NCBI GenBank assembly: GCA_002320005.1
Contig: DCJK01000037.1
Location: 1-44,405, forward strand
Direction of reading: 5' to 3'
Source of the DNA: Firmicutes bacterium UBA1702
Lineage (GTDB): Bacteria; Bacillota; Clostridia; Peptostreptococcales; Anaerovoracaceae
Length of the DNA: 44,405 bases
The position numbers and the translations under genes are program-made. Under the pieces are notes generated by a model. It was not told where the DNA came from and ran no database searches. It saw nothing but the letters and a program-made list of their open reading frames with translations. How positions within the stretch are numbered: the stretch's first letter is position 1; each line of letters begins with the position of its first letter. This document shows positions 34,223-41,979 of the stretch, piece by piece.

Positions 34223-37200
34223 TTATGACCAGAGTGATATGCCCTTCAGATGATTAAATATCAGTTTCTTGTCCTTGACATTTATCGTGCCGTCTCTGTT
34301 GACATCGCCAACATCCAACGCATATCCGGTAAGGGCTCCTGATGGATCATTCAGATGGTTAAATATCAGCTTCTTATCTTTGACATTTATTGTGCCATCG
34401 CCGTTGACATCGCCCAGCAACCAAATTTCCACATCCTGCGTCACATTCTCTGCGCCCACCGTGACGGTATACTCCCGGGTGACATGGTTCTTCTTCATCA
34501 CCTTCATGGTGTAGGTACCGGGGGCAACGTCTGCGATGGAGTAGCTGGCGCTGTTGCCCTTGACGATGGTCTCGTAAGCCGCCTCGGATGCGCCGCTTGC
34601 AATAAGCTGTATTGTCACATCGTCGGTGTCGCTATTGAAGCTCGTCGCCGTGCCGGAAACGGTGTAGCCCACGATCTCCGTTTTCGGGAAGGTGTAGACG
34701 CCCTGGGCTTGGGAGGTGCTCAGCGGTGTGTCGATGCCATCCAGCTTCAAGGTAAAGGCGGTATTGTTGATGCGGCCGTCCTCCGCTTCCACAGCGAGGG
34801 TCACAAAGGCGCTGTATTTCTTGCCGCCCATAAATCTGCCGTCCTGGGTGAAGCCGTTTTCTGGAGCGCACCGTTCGCCCTCGTCCAATACTCCGTTTTC
34901 ATTTGCGTCGATAAACCAGACGAGACCGGAAACATACATCTTGTCGCTGGCTTCGCCTGCGGAGTCTCTGCCGGTGACGGTGAGGTCATCGGCGGTCTGG
35001 GCTACAGCTCCGGTGACGGGTGCATCCAGGCCTTCGATGGTGCCGTTGATGAGGGAAGGTCTGGGATCGGAGACGAAATAGTAGCCGAGCTCCAGGGAAT
35101 CGCCATTGTAGCCGGGGTTGCCGGAACTGTCGATGAGCTGTACCTCATGGCCGTTGACCAGTACCCGCACATCCGGAGAGAAGTAATACTTGGTGCCGGC
35201 AGCGCTCTGATTTGCCAGATAAATCTCCAATTCATGGGCATAGGTGGCTGCCTCATAGCGGGCATTTTCCAGCTTTTCACGGCTGAGATTGTTTTCCTCG
35301 TCACGGAACACAGTAAAACCCTCATAGAAGTTGCCGTTGTTGGTGGCCTCACCGTCTGCCAAAGGCGTATAGGGTGTGCCGGAGCCAAGGAGAGGCGTGG
35401 AGATCTTGAACACATTGCTGCTGCTGGCGAGGAGAGGGCTTCCGTCCTGTGTCGTCTCGCCGCTGAGGGTGAGGACACGCACGCCCATCACATCATTGGG
35501 ATTCCAACCTGTCAGATCATCGGAAACCTCGCCGGCGTAGCGCAGATCGCCTTCACGGGGCTCGGCGGTCTCGATGGCAACGAGATCCACATACACGGTG
35601 TTGGGGTCACGCAGCAGCTCCATCTGATAGGAGATGACGATGCCGCATACGCTGGGCGTCTGCAGGGTGTTGGGATTCCACTCTCCGGAGGCCCAATAGC
35701 CAAACTTGTCGGCGGTATTCATGTCGCTAGATCCCACACGGTTGGTGCGGAGGGTGGCAGTGTTGGCCATATACAACCCTTCACCGCTGAGGGAGGTCGC
35801 CCGCAGGGGGAACTGGTAGCCCGTCTTGGGCTCGATGGAAAATGTTATATAGTAGTTGTCGTTGTAGAGTACCCGCTTCTCGGAGGGGTCCCAGCCGTAA
35901 TCGCCCTCGTAGCGGGCGATGCGGGTCACGATATTTTCCACATAGCCATTACCGGACTGCCACTCGCCGTTATAGCTGCGGACCTGAAGACCACTCAGCT
36001 TCACCTGGGAATACTTCAGGTTGCGGCTGTTCTCCCAGTTGGGTTCGTCGAACTTCACCTCGGCAATGGGAACGGTCACCTTGATCCGGCGGGTGAAATT
36101 GAGGGTCTCTTGCACGCCGTTCTTGTTGACCAGTTTGCCCTTGTAGGTCATGGTGATGACCACGGTGCCGGGCCGGTAGGCGTACAGCTGGCCGCCCTTC
36201 ACCTCTGCAATGTTGCGGTTGGAAGAAGACCAGGAGATGTCGGCGCCATTGCTGCTGGGAATGTTGGCGTTGCCGGGGTTTTTCATGGCGGAGATGGACA
36301 CCTTGTTCACCGACTCGCTCATGGTATAGACGGGGGCGTTGTCCTGGGTGTGCTCCACGCCGTTGGTGAGGTTCTCACCGTTGATGGCGATATCCATACT
36401 GGTGACCCGCTTATTCACCCTCAGGTTGATGGGGTTGGCTTTCACCAGATCGGGGGCATAGACACCGCTGGCCAGTTCCACCTTTACACAGGGGATGAAG
36501 GTATAGTTGCCGGGTACCATGGCGTCCTTGTTCCGCAAGATGGCGGTGGCTGAGAAGAGCTTGCAATCCGTGGGGTCCTGGCCTTTGCCGTTTTTGTTCA
36601 TGCTGACAAGAACGCCGCCGTCAGACAGTTTCTCATTCTCCGACCAGGCATACATAGCGTCATAGAAGGCCTTGGGCACATTGTCCTTATAGACGATGAC
36701 GCCGGGATACCATCTGGCGCCCCAGTCGCCGCTGTTGTGGACGGGGGCATAGGTGAAGATGGCACTGTTGTTCTTGTCTACCTCCATCGACTGGCAGTCG
36801 GAGGTCACCTCCAGCTTCTGGCTTGCGGAGTAGTCCTTGCCCTCCACCGAGGCGGCGGGGGAATACCAGCGCTGGCCGTTAAACTCCACGCTGGCCCGGT
36901 AGGTGCCGGAGCGGCCGTCCGTCAGCTGCAGGTTGCCCCAGCCCTCCTGGATTCCGGGGGTATTGTTGCCGGTGAGAATCTCCCACTTGCCGGTGTTTTG
37001 GTTGAGCATCTCCCACTGGACGCTGGAGGAGGTCATGCCGATCTCCTCCAGCTGCTCATCGGTGGGGGAGCGCAGCCAGACGGTTTGCCCGCTGGCGGGG
37101 ATGGTGATCCGGTCGTTGGTATAGCTCCGGTAGTCAGTGTTCGTAAGCTTGAACTGGATGTTGGGCATCACAAAGACTTCCTGACGGTTATAGAAGCTGT

Positions 37201-39001
37201 GGCGTATGCCGGTGATATCCACACCGTCCATACAGCCCACGATGGTCTGTTTTCCCCCGGGCAGCCCGCTGAGGGAGATCCATTCACCCGCTAAAGCAGA
37301 TCCGCCACTCGCCAAAGGCAGAAACTCATCGCCGCTCTGGTAGCCGAAGGTGTAACCACGGTCGGTAATGCTGGTGCTGTAGGCCGGGGTTATATCCTCA
37401 CCCTTGACCTCCAGAGTGAACTCGGACGCATTCATGTCCTGCCGAACGCCGGTAATGCCGAATTTGATGTGGGACTGGTCGAAGTTGGAGGCGTAGAACC
37501 GGAACGTTGTGTCATCTATCCGGACGGCGGCTTTCTTATCATAGCCGAACCAGCTCTCCATCAGCTGACAGCGCACATCATACTGATGGCCGTTTTCCAG
37601 CTGGGGCGCGCCGGTGCCCTCCACTCTCTGGAAGGTACGCATATCCACGCTCTTATCCAGTTCATCAAAGTTGTTGCCGGTTTTGACGATCTCCTCGCTG
37701 ACGGGCTGGCCGTCCATGTCGAAGATCTGCCAGATGGCCGCCACATAGTAGTAGCTATTGTTGCTATAGTCCTGGTTCAGCCAGTGCTCCTGCCCCTTGT
37801 AGTGGGGGGTGTAGCTGGCGGCGTCCAGGGTAAGGATGCGCTCATTGGAGCCCAGGCCGCTGTAGCCGAAAGAGAAGGTATCCCAGTCCGTGGGCGTAAG
37901 CTTCACGCCGGTGGGCTTGGGAGTGACCTTGATGGTCTGGCGGCCTTTGTTGCCGCCGGTGCCGGAAATCGCCACATCGGCGCCGGGGTTGAAAGTCACT
38001 TTCTGTTTATTCTTGATGGCGTAGCCGTAAATGCCGAAATAGAACTCGCCGTCATTCGCCCAGAGGCCGTCACCATCGTCCCGCATCAAGCGGTCATTTT
38101 TATGGGTATCGAACTCACCGCCGTTGATGATGTAGGTGCCGGTTTTGTCTCCATTATCGATCAACAGGGCGTCGGCGCCGGAATTGCCCTTAAAGTAGCC
38201 GCTGTTGATGATGAGGGTGGCGTCGCAGGCCCTTATGGCAGCACCATGACAATCATAGTCACCACGGCCGTAGAACTCACCGCCGTTGATGACGCATTGG
38301 CTGCCCGGCTGCAGGTCGATGGCGTCGCCGGCGATAAGATGGCGGATTTTGCCCGTCCATATATCGATATCTTGATAGTTGTCACGCTGACTGTCGATAT
38401 GGTAGCTTTCATTCCAGGTACCGAAAATCTCCTTGGAGCGGCCTGCCTCCAGCTCGCCGCCGTTGACGAAAAGCTTGCCGCCGTTTTTGACTACAATGAG
38501 ATCCCGGGGGATGGCACCGATCTTGCTGGTGAGCTTGCCCTCATAGTGGATGTAGCCGCCGCCGTTCTGGGAGTCATAGATGTGCAGCTCGCTGCCGCCG
38601 TTCACCGTGATGAAGGGGTTCCCCCCCACTTTTTCGTCCACGCCGTAGATGAGCTTGTGGCCATTGAGGTCCAGATGCACACATTCGTTGACGCTCATAG
38701 TCAGGTTGAAGTTATCGTCGCCCAGATACTCCAGGTCGCTGGTGAGCTTGATATACTTGACTTTGTAGCCGGGACCGGTTGTGTCCATGAGAGACTTGAG
38801 ATAGCTGATTCCCCTTTTATTGCCACTTGAATTGTTGATCTCCACCCACCGGGGGTTGGGGTCATAGGGATAGCTGCTTGTGACCTGCACATCGCCGAAG
38901 CCAGCGGCCATGGCCGGAATGACCGAAAACGGCACCATGCCGACGAGCATGGAAAGCGCCAGCAAAAGGCTTAATATTTTACTTCGCTTTTTGGTTTTCA
39001 T
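34223..39001 (-). CDS. large secreted protein with beta-helix-like N-terminus and type I dockerin
   Basis: 1592 residues, AGGAGG before the ATG, signal peptide to about residue 32. Residues about 90-340 have repeated short beta-strand units with VNGG/INGGEF/INSGYF turns, as in right-handed beta-helix surface proteins. The middle is beta-rich, with an Ig-like Big_2-type unit (ADISWSSSNRNIAEVKGG) near the centre. Before the end is a carboxypeptidase-regulatory-like domain (GYTVSGTATSFNSD...VAPGTYTMKVMKKNHVTREY). Residues 1528-1592 are a type I dockerin: two calcium loops DVNGDGTINVKD and DVNRDGTINVKD, each followed by KKLIFNHL. No catalytic glycosidase motif was recognised, so an adhesin or binding role is likelier than a proven enzyme. 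The gene is clearly richer in G+C than its neighbours. Confidence 0.85.
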   Translation of the reverse strand: MKTKKRSKILSLLLALSMLVGMVPFSVIPAMAAGFGDVQVTSSYPYDPNPRWVEINNSSGNKRGISYLKSLMDTTGPGYKVKYIKLTSDLEYLGDDNFNLTMSVNECVHLDLNGHKLIYGVDEKVGGNPFITVNGGSELHIYDSQNGGGYIHYEGKLTSKIGAIPRDLIVVKNGGKLFVNGGELEAGRSKEIFGTWNESYHIDSQRDNYQDIDIWTGKIRHLIAGDAIDLQPGSQCVINGGEFYGRGDYDCHGAAIRACDATLIINSGYFKGNSGADALLIDNGDKTGTYIINGGEFDTHKNDRLMRDDGDGLWANDGEFYFGIYGYAIKNKQKVTFNPGADVAISGTGGNKGRQTIKVTPKPTGVKLTPTDWDTFSFGYSGLGSNERILTLDAASYTPHYKGQEHWLNQDYSNNSYYYVAAIWQIFDMDGQPVSEEIVKTGNNFDELDKSVDMRTFQRVEGTGAPQLENGHQYDVRCQLMESWFGYDKKAAVRIDDTTFRFYASNFDQSHIKFGITGVRQDMNASEFTLEVKGEDITPAYSTSITDRGYTFGYQSGDEFLPLASGGSALAGEWISLSGLPGGKQTIVGCMDGVDITGIRHSFYNRQEVFVMPNIQFKLTNTDYRSYTNDRITIPASGQTVWLRSPTDEQLEEIGMTSSSVQWEMLNQNTGKWEILTGNNTPGIQEGWGNLQLTDGRSGTYRASVEFNGQRWYSPAASVEGKDYSASQKLEVTSDCQSMEVDKNNSAIFTYAPVHNSGDWGARWYPGVIVYKDNVPKAFYDAMYAWSENEKLSDGGVLVSMNKNGKGQDPTDCKLFSATAILRNKDAMVPGNYTFIPCVKVELASGVYAPDLVKANPINLRVNKRVTSMDIAINGENLTNGVEHTQDNAPVYTMSESVNKVSISAMKNPGNANIPSSNGADISWSSSNRNIAEVKGGQLYAYRPGTVVITMTYKGKLVNKNGVQETLNFTRRIKVTVPIAEVKFDEPNWENSRNLKYSQVKLSGLQVRSYNGEWQSGNGYVENIVTRIARYEGDYGWDPSEKRVLYNDNYYITFSIEPKTGYQFPLRATSLSGEGLYMANTATLRTNRVGSSDMNTADKFGYWASGEWNPNTLQTPSVCGIVISYQMELLRDPNTVYVDLVAIETAEPREGDLRYAGEVSDDLTGWNPNDVMGVRVLTLSGETTQDGSPLLASSSNVFKISTPLLGSGTPYTPLADGEATNNGNFYEGFTVFRDEENNLSREKLENARYEAATYAHELEIYLANQSAAGTKYYFSPDVRVLVNGHEVQLIDSSGNPGYNGDSLELGYYFVSDPRPSLINGTIEGLDAPVTGAVAQTADDLTVTGRDSAGEASDKMYVSGLVWFIDANENGVLDEGERCAPENGFTQDGRFMGGKKYSAFVTLAVEAEDGRINNTAFTLKLDGIDTPLSTSQAQGVYTFPKTEIVGYTVSGTATSFNSDTDDVTIQLIASGASEAAYETIVKGNSASYSIADVAPGTYTMKVMKKNHVTREYTVTVGAENVTQDVEIWLLGDVNGDGTINVKDKKLIFNHLNDPSGALTGYALDVGDVNRDGTINVKDKKLIFNHLKGISLWS

Positions 39002-39077
39002 TGCTTTTCCTCCTTATATTCATTCAGATTGTTGTGTGAAAGACCGCCGTGCGGGGTCTTTCAGCCGACAAAAGCTT

Positions 39078-39245
39078 TCAGGTACAGTGACTGCCCGCAG
39101 TGGGGCAGAATCTTGCGTCGGCGGCAAGCACCGTACCGCAGCGGTCACAGTAGAGATGCCTTTCCCGGTAGCGGTCATACAGGGTTTTGCCGAGAAGCCG
39201 CATACTGCAGTCGGGACATACGCTCTGCTTGCTGTCCACCACCAT
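39078..39245 (-). CDS. small zinc-ribbon protein, partly degenerate
   Basis: 55 residues from the ATG at 39245 with GGAG 6 nt upstream; a longer frame from 39278 has no ribosome site. It aligns with the zinc-ribbon protein at 39514-39810: CPDCSMRLLGKTLYDRY against CSKCGERLPPETLFDCY, then CDRCGTVLAADARFCP against CPNCDTVLAPGSQYCP. The last knuckle reads CPTAG, not CPNCG, so the second zinc site is damaged, and the protein ends soon after. It may be a decaying paralogue. Located 77 bp before the dockerin-protein gene. Confidence 0.5.
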   Translation of the reverse strand: MVVDSKQSVCPDCSMRLLGKTLYDRYRERHLYCDRCGTVLAADARFCPTAGSHCT

Positions 39246-39513
39246 ACCGCTCTCCATGACCAGCGTACCATAAATCATTTTGAAGATTTTATGCGTTTTG
39301 TGTTGCCTGATTTAAACACTATCGATGACCGAAGCAAAATAGTTTTCGGATACCGAACCGAAGAGAGCGTCCGCCATTTTTCATCATTTTGGAGAATGGC
39401 GCACCGTTTGGTTAATTTGTCCGACAGTTTGTAAGCCGCTTGCTCCCGCTGCCGAACAACCGGGAGAAGCATGGACGTTTTTCTTAACTTTGAAAAACGC
39501 TTTTAAGTTCATA

Positions 39514-39810
39514 CTAATCGCTCACACCGCCCTTCTCATTGCCCGCCGCTTTGAGCAGGATCTGCTCTCCGCAGTTCGGACAATACTGCGAACCGGGTGC
39601 CAACACAGTATCACAATTGGGACAGCAAGTATGCTGCTTCTTGTAGCAGTCAAAGAGGGTTTCCGGTGGCAGCCTCTCGCCGCATTTCGAACAGTAGGAT
39701 GAGTTTGCCTTTGCCACCCGACCGCACTGTGAACAGATTTTGGTTTTCTTCATCACATTGGGGCCGAAGCCAAAGTGTTCTAAATTCTTTAACCGTGCTT
39801 TTTGTATCAT
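39514..39810 (-). CDS. small zinc-ribbon protein with four CxxC knuckles
   Basis: 98 residues. Four knuckles: CSQCG, CSKCG, CPNCD and CPNCG, i.e. two zinc ribbons. No membrane segment, so cytoplasmic. The ATG at 39810 is supported by GGGAGG 10 nt upstream inside the end of the preceding gene, whose stop is 1 bp before it; a second in-frame ATG at 39753 lacks a ribosome site. It may bind nucleic acid or protein; nothing in the sequence decides. The 235 bp after it (39279-39513) show no supportable gene. Confidence 0.75.
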   Translation of the reverse strand: MIQKARLKNLEHFGFGPNVMKKTKICSQCGRVAKANSSYCSKCGERLPPETLFDCYKKQHTCCPNCDTVLAPGSQYCPNCGEQILLKAAGNEKGGVSD

Positions 39811-39811
39811 A

Positions 39812-40180
39812 CTAATCTGTCCTCCCTTCGTAATTCAGCGTGTTGCCGCAGGAGGGGCATTTTCTGCCTGGGACTTCGACCTTGGCTCCGCAGGTCTTGC
39901 AGAATTTGGCTTCTGCTTCAAAGGGAGCACATTCTACACATTCTACCACTTCGGGATTGAACATCGCATCAATAACCCACTTGCTGCATTTACGGCAGTG
40001 ATTGAAATGCTTTTTGCCTTCCTTTTCCCAAGCAAGCAATAATTCCTGCTCAGGTGTTTCTGCCGTGTAGGTTTTCCTGGTCGTGCAAACGAGCGCACCC
40101 GATACATCACAGTAAAATTCGTAGCGGTTTCCTCCGGCATCGATGATGATCTTATAGATGGCTGTCTTTCTTTTACCCAT
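39812..40180 (-). CDS. zinc-ribbon protein
   Basis: 122 residues from the ATG at 40180 (MGKRKTAIYKIIID), with AGGA-type sites upstream; the longer frame from 40237 has weaker support. An N-terminal beta-rich part (GGNRYEFYCDVSGALVCTTRKTY) precedes CRKCSKWVIDAMFNPEVVECVEC, a knuckle pair, and a C-terminal zinc ribbon CKTCGAKVEVPGRKCPSCG. First gene of the minus-strand series zinc-ribbon x3, dockerin protein, cohesin protein. It is divergent from the lipoprotein-sensor cassette. Function unknown; the C-terminal ribbon is the common zinc-ribbon_2 type. Confidence 0.75.
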   Translation of the reverse strand: MGKRKTAIYKIIIDAGGNRYEFYCDVSGALVCTTRKTYTAETPEQELLLAWEKEGKKHFNHCRKCSKWVIDAMFNPEVVECVECAPFEAEAKFCKTCGAKVEVPGRKCPSCGNTLNYEGRTD

Positions 40181-40250
40181 AGATAGTCCTGTCCTTCCAA
40201 GACGCCAACAAGCAAGCTGCAACTTCTTTTTGAACATTCTCAGCTCACTA

Positions 40251-40279
40251 TTGAAATTTTCAACACTTTGTGCTATAAT
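40251..40279 (+). promoter_or_regulatory. sigma-A promoter of the lipoprotein-sensor cassette
   Basis: TTGAAA (40251-40256), 17-bp spacer, TATAAT (40274-40279) preceded by TG for an extended -10. It predicts an RNA leader of about 300 nt before the lipoprotein start at 40585, long enough for regulation. Confidence 0.8.
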
Positions 40280-40332
40280 ATTAAAAATGGTTGGGGCGGA
40301 CTCTGTGTTTCGTTGGCGCGTTGACAGAGTTC

Positions 40333-40374
40333 TTTATACAGGAACACAGTTCCTGTATAAAGGGGTACCCCTTT
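40333..40374 (+). repeat. two adjoining dyads in the cassette leader
   Basis: A perfect 13-bp inverted repeat TTTATACAGGAAC / GTTCCTGTATAAA with a 3-bp centre (40333-40361) overlaps a perfect 16-bp palindrome AAAGGGGTACCCCTTT (40359-40374). There is no following T run. They may be operators or an RNA switch. The arm ACAGGAAC recurs in the terminator hairpin at 43869. Confidence 0.8.
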
Positions 40375-40474
40375 AACTTTTCGGAAAAAGGCAAGACCTT
40401 ATACCCTCCTTTGGATACACTTGCAAGTTTAATTATACGGATTTGCTATCTTTTGTCCCCGTCAAAAACCCCTG

Positions 40475-40548
40475 AATTGATAGGATGAAATGAAAAAAAG
40501 TTTGTTTTTTCTGCGTTCAGCGGCAAAATTGATAGGAAAATTGATAGG
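40475..40548 (+). repeat. three direct repeats AATTGATAGG upstream of the lipoprotein gene
   Basis: Exact copies at 40475-40484, 40527-40536 and 40539-40548, the last two offset by 12 bp. They end 22 bp before the ribosome site. Possible binding sites for the cassette's own regulators. Confidence 0.65.
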
Positions 40549-40584
40549 CAGACCGTGGTGGCAACCCCACCGAGGAGGAAAACT

Positions 40585-41943
40585 ATGAAAAAGGCATTAT
40601 CTCTCATTTTGGCAGGGTTGCTCCTGTTATTGAGCCTGACCAGGTGCTCTCAAAACACAAAACTCGATCCCAATGATCCGGTGACTTTGACGATGTGGCA
40701 TGTTTACGGGAGCCAAACCGAGTCCCCGCTGAACGACAGTATCAACGAATTTAACCGTACCATTGGTAAAGAAAAAGGTATCGTTATCAATGTTGTTTCG
40801 GTCAGCAGTTCTTCAGCTATTGACGAAGCTCTCACCGCCGCCGCAAAGAACACTCCGGGCGTCCCTGCGCTTCCTGATCTGTTCACGGCATATCCGAGAG
40901 TAGCGGAAATTATCGGGTACGATAACTTGCTGAATTGGAATGACTATTTTACCGAGCAGGAACTCGATGCCTTTGTCGGTGAGTTCATCGAGGAAGGATA
41001 TTTTGAAGATAAATTACTGATGCTGCCTGTAGCCAAATCTACGGAGCTGCTGTTTGTCAATCAAACGCTATTTGATAAATTCGGCTCTGCGGCAGGTGTC
41101 AGCACGGAGAGTCTTTCTACCTTTGAAGGGTTGTTTGCGGCCTGTGAAAAGTATTATGATTGGTCGGATGGACAGGATATGTTCCAGATCAACGACTTTT
41201 ATCATTACTCTCTGACCGGCATGGCAGCCTTTGGCGAGGACTTTGTTGTGAATGGCAAACTGAACCTTGAAAGTGAAGCCTTCGACAAGGTATGGGAGCC
41301 TATGGCTCACGCCGGTATCTACGGCGGTTTATGTCTTGGGGACGGCTATGCTTCTGACCGTTGGAAAACGGGCGAGGTCATCATCAACATCGGCTCTACC
41401 GCCGGCATCCTCTATTTGCGTGACTATGTGACCTATTCGGATAACACCACCGAGGATATTGAAACCTCTATCCTGGCATATCCACACTTTGCAAACGGCA
41501 ATGCTACTGTTGTTCACCGTGGAGGCGGTCTGTTTGCCTTAAAGAACGAGGACGAGCGAAAGAACGAAGCGGCGGCTGTCTTTGCCAAGTGGCTGACAGA
41601 AAAAGAAAACAACCTCGGTTTTGTTACAAATGCCGGTTATCTGCCTGTTACAAACGACGCTTTCGATTACCTTTTTGACAATATCGAGACCGTTGAAAAC
41701 GAAAAATACCGCCTGCTGTATAACGCAGTAAGCGGTATGTCCGACAAATATACCTATTGTGAGGTACCTGTGTATGAAGGTACTTCGGATACACAGTCCT
41801 CTTATGAAAAGAATGTAAAATCGGTTTTGCGTGCCGCACACGAGGAATACCTTAATCGTGTTGCCAGCGGTGAAGATCCTGACACGGTGTTGAACGAGCT
41901 TGTGTCCTCCACTCTTGCACAAATCTGCAGCCTTTATAATTAA
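40585..41943 (+). CDS. extracellular solute-binding lipoprotein (ABC sugar-binding type, no permease)
   Basis: 452 residues from the ATG at 40585, which has GAGGAGG upstream. The leader ends in LTRC with Cys21. The Arg just before the Cys departs from the usual Gly/Ala/Ser of a lipobox and is one base change from GGG (Gly). The mature protein is a family 1-type sugar-binding fold: VTLTMWHVYGSQTES, IDEALTAAAKN, PDLFTAYPRVAEIIG, a central GIYGGLCLGDGYASDRWKTGEV and a C-terminal hinge NAGYLPVTNDAF. No permease or ATPase gene is adjacent. It lies 36 bp before the sensor-regulator gene, so I infer that it presents a ligand to the sensor instead of feeding a transporter. Confidence 0.88.
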   Translation: MKKALSLILAGLLLLLSLTRCSQNTKLDPNDPVTLTMWHVYGSQTESPLNDSINEFNRTIGKEKGIVINVVSVSSSSAIDEALTAAAKNTPGVPALPDLFTAYPRVAEIIGYDNLLNWNDYFTEQELDAFVGEFIEEGYFEDKLLMLPVAKSTELLFVNQTLFDKFGSAAGVSTESLSTFEGLFAACEKYYDWSDGQDMFQINDFYHYSLTGMAAFGEDFVVNGKLNLESEAFDKVWEPMAHAGIYGGLCLGDGYASDRWKTGEVIINIGSTAGILYLRDYVTYSDNTTEDIETSILAYPHFANGNATVVHRGGGLFALKNEDERKNEAAAVFAKWLTEKENNLGFVTNAGYLPVTNDAFDYLFDNIETVENEKYRLLYNAVSGMSDKYTYCEVPVYEGTSDTQSSYEKNVKSVLRAAHEEYLNRVASGEDPDTVLNELVSSTLAQICSLYN

Positions 41944-41979
41944 GGTCTGCAGGTTGGATGCGAAAAAGGAGGAATCGCT

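Noticed and set aside
34355..36553. A 732-codon open frame on the plus strand opposite the dockerin-protein gene (and another at 37469-38830)
   Set aside because: The opposite strand has a clear signal peptide, domain structure and dockerin. The antisense frames are open because of G+C-rich third codon positions, give no recognisable domain, and lack ribosome sites.
39275..39472. A 65-codon minus-strand frame between zinc-ribbon genes
   Set aside because: No ribosome site and no similarity to its zinc-ribbon neighbours; probably chance.
40585..41943. The lipoprotein as part of a normal ABC importer operon
   Set aside because: No permease or ATPase gene within the window on either side; the adjacent genes encode regulators.
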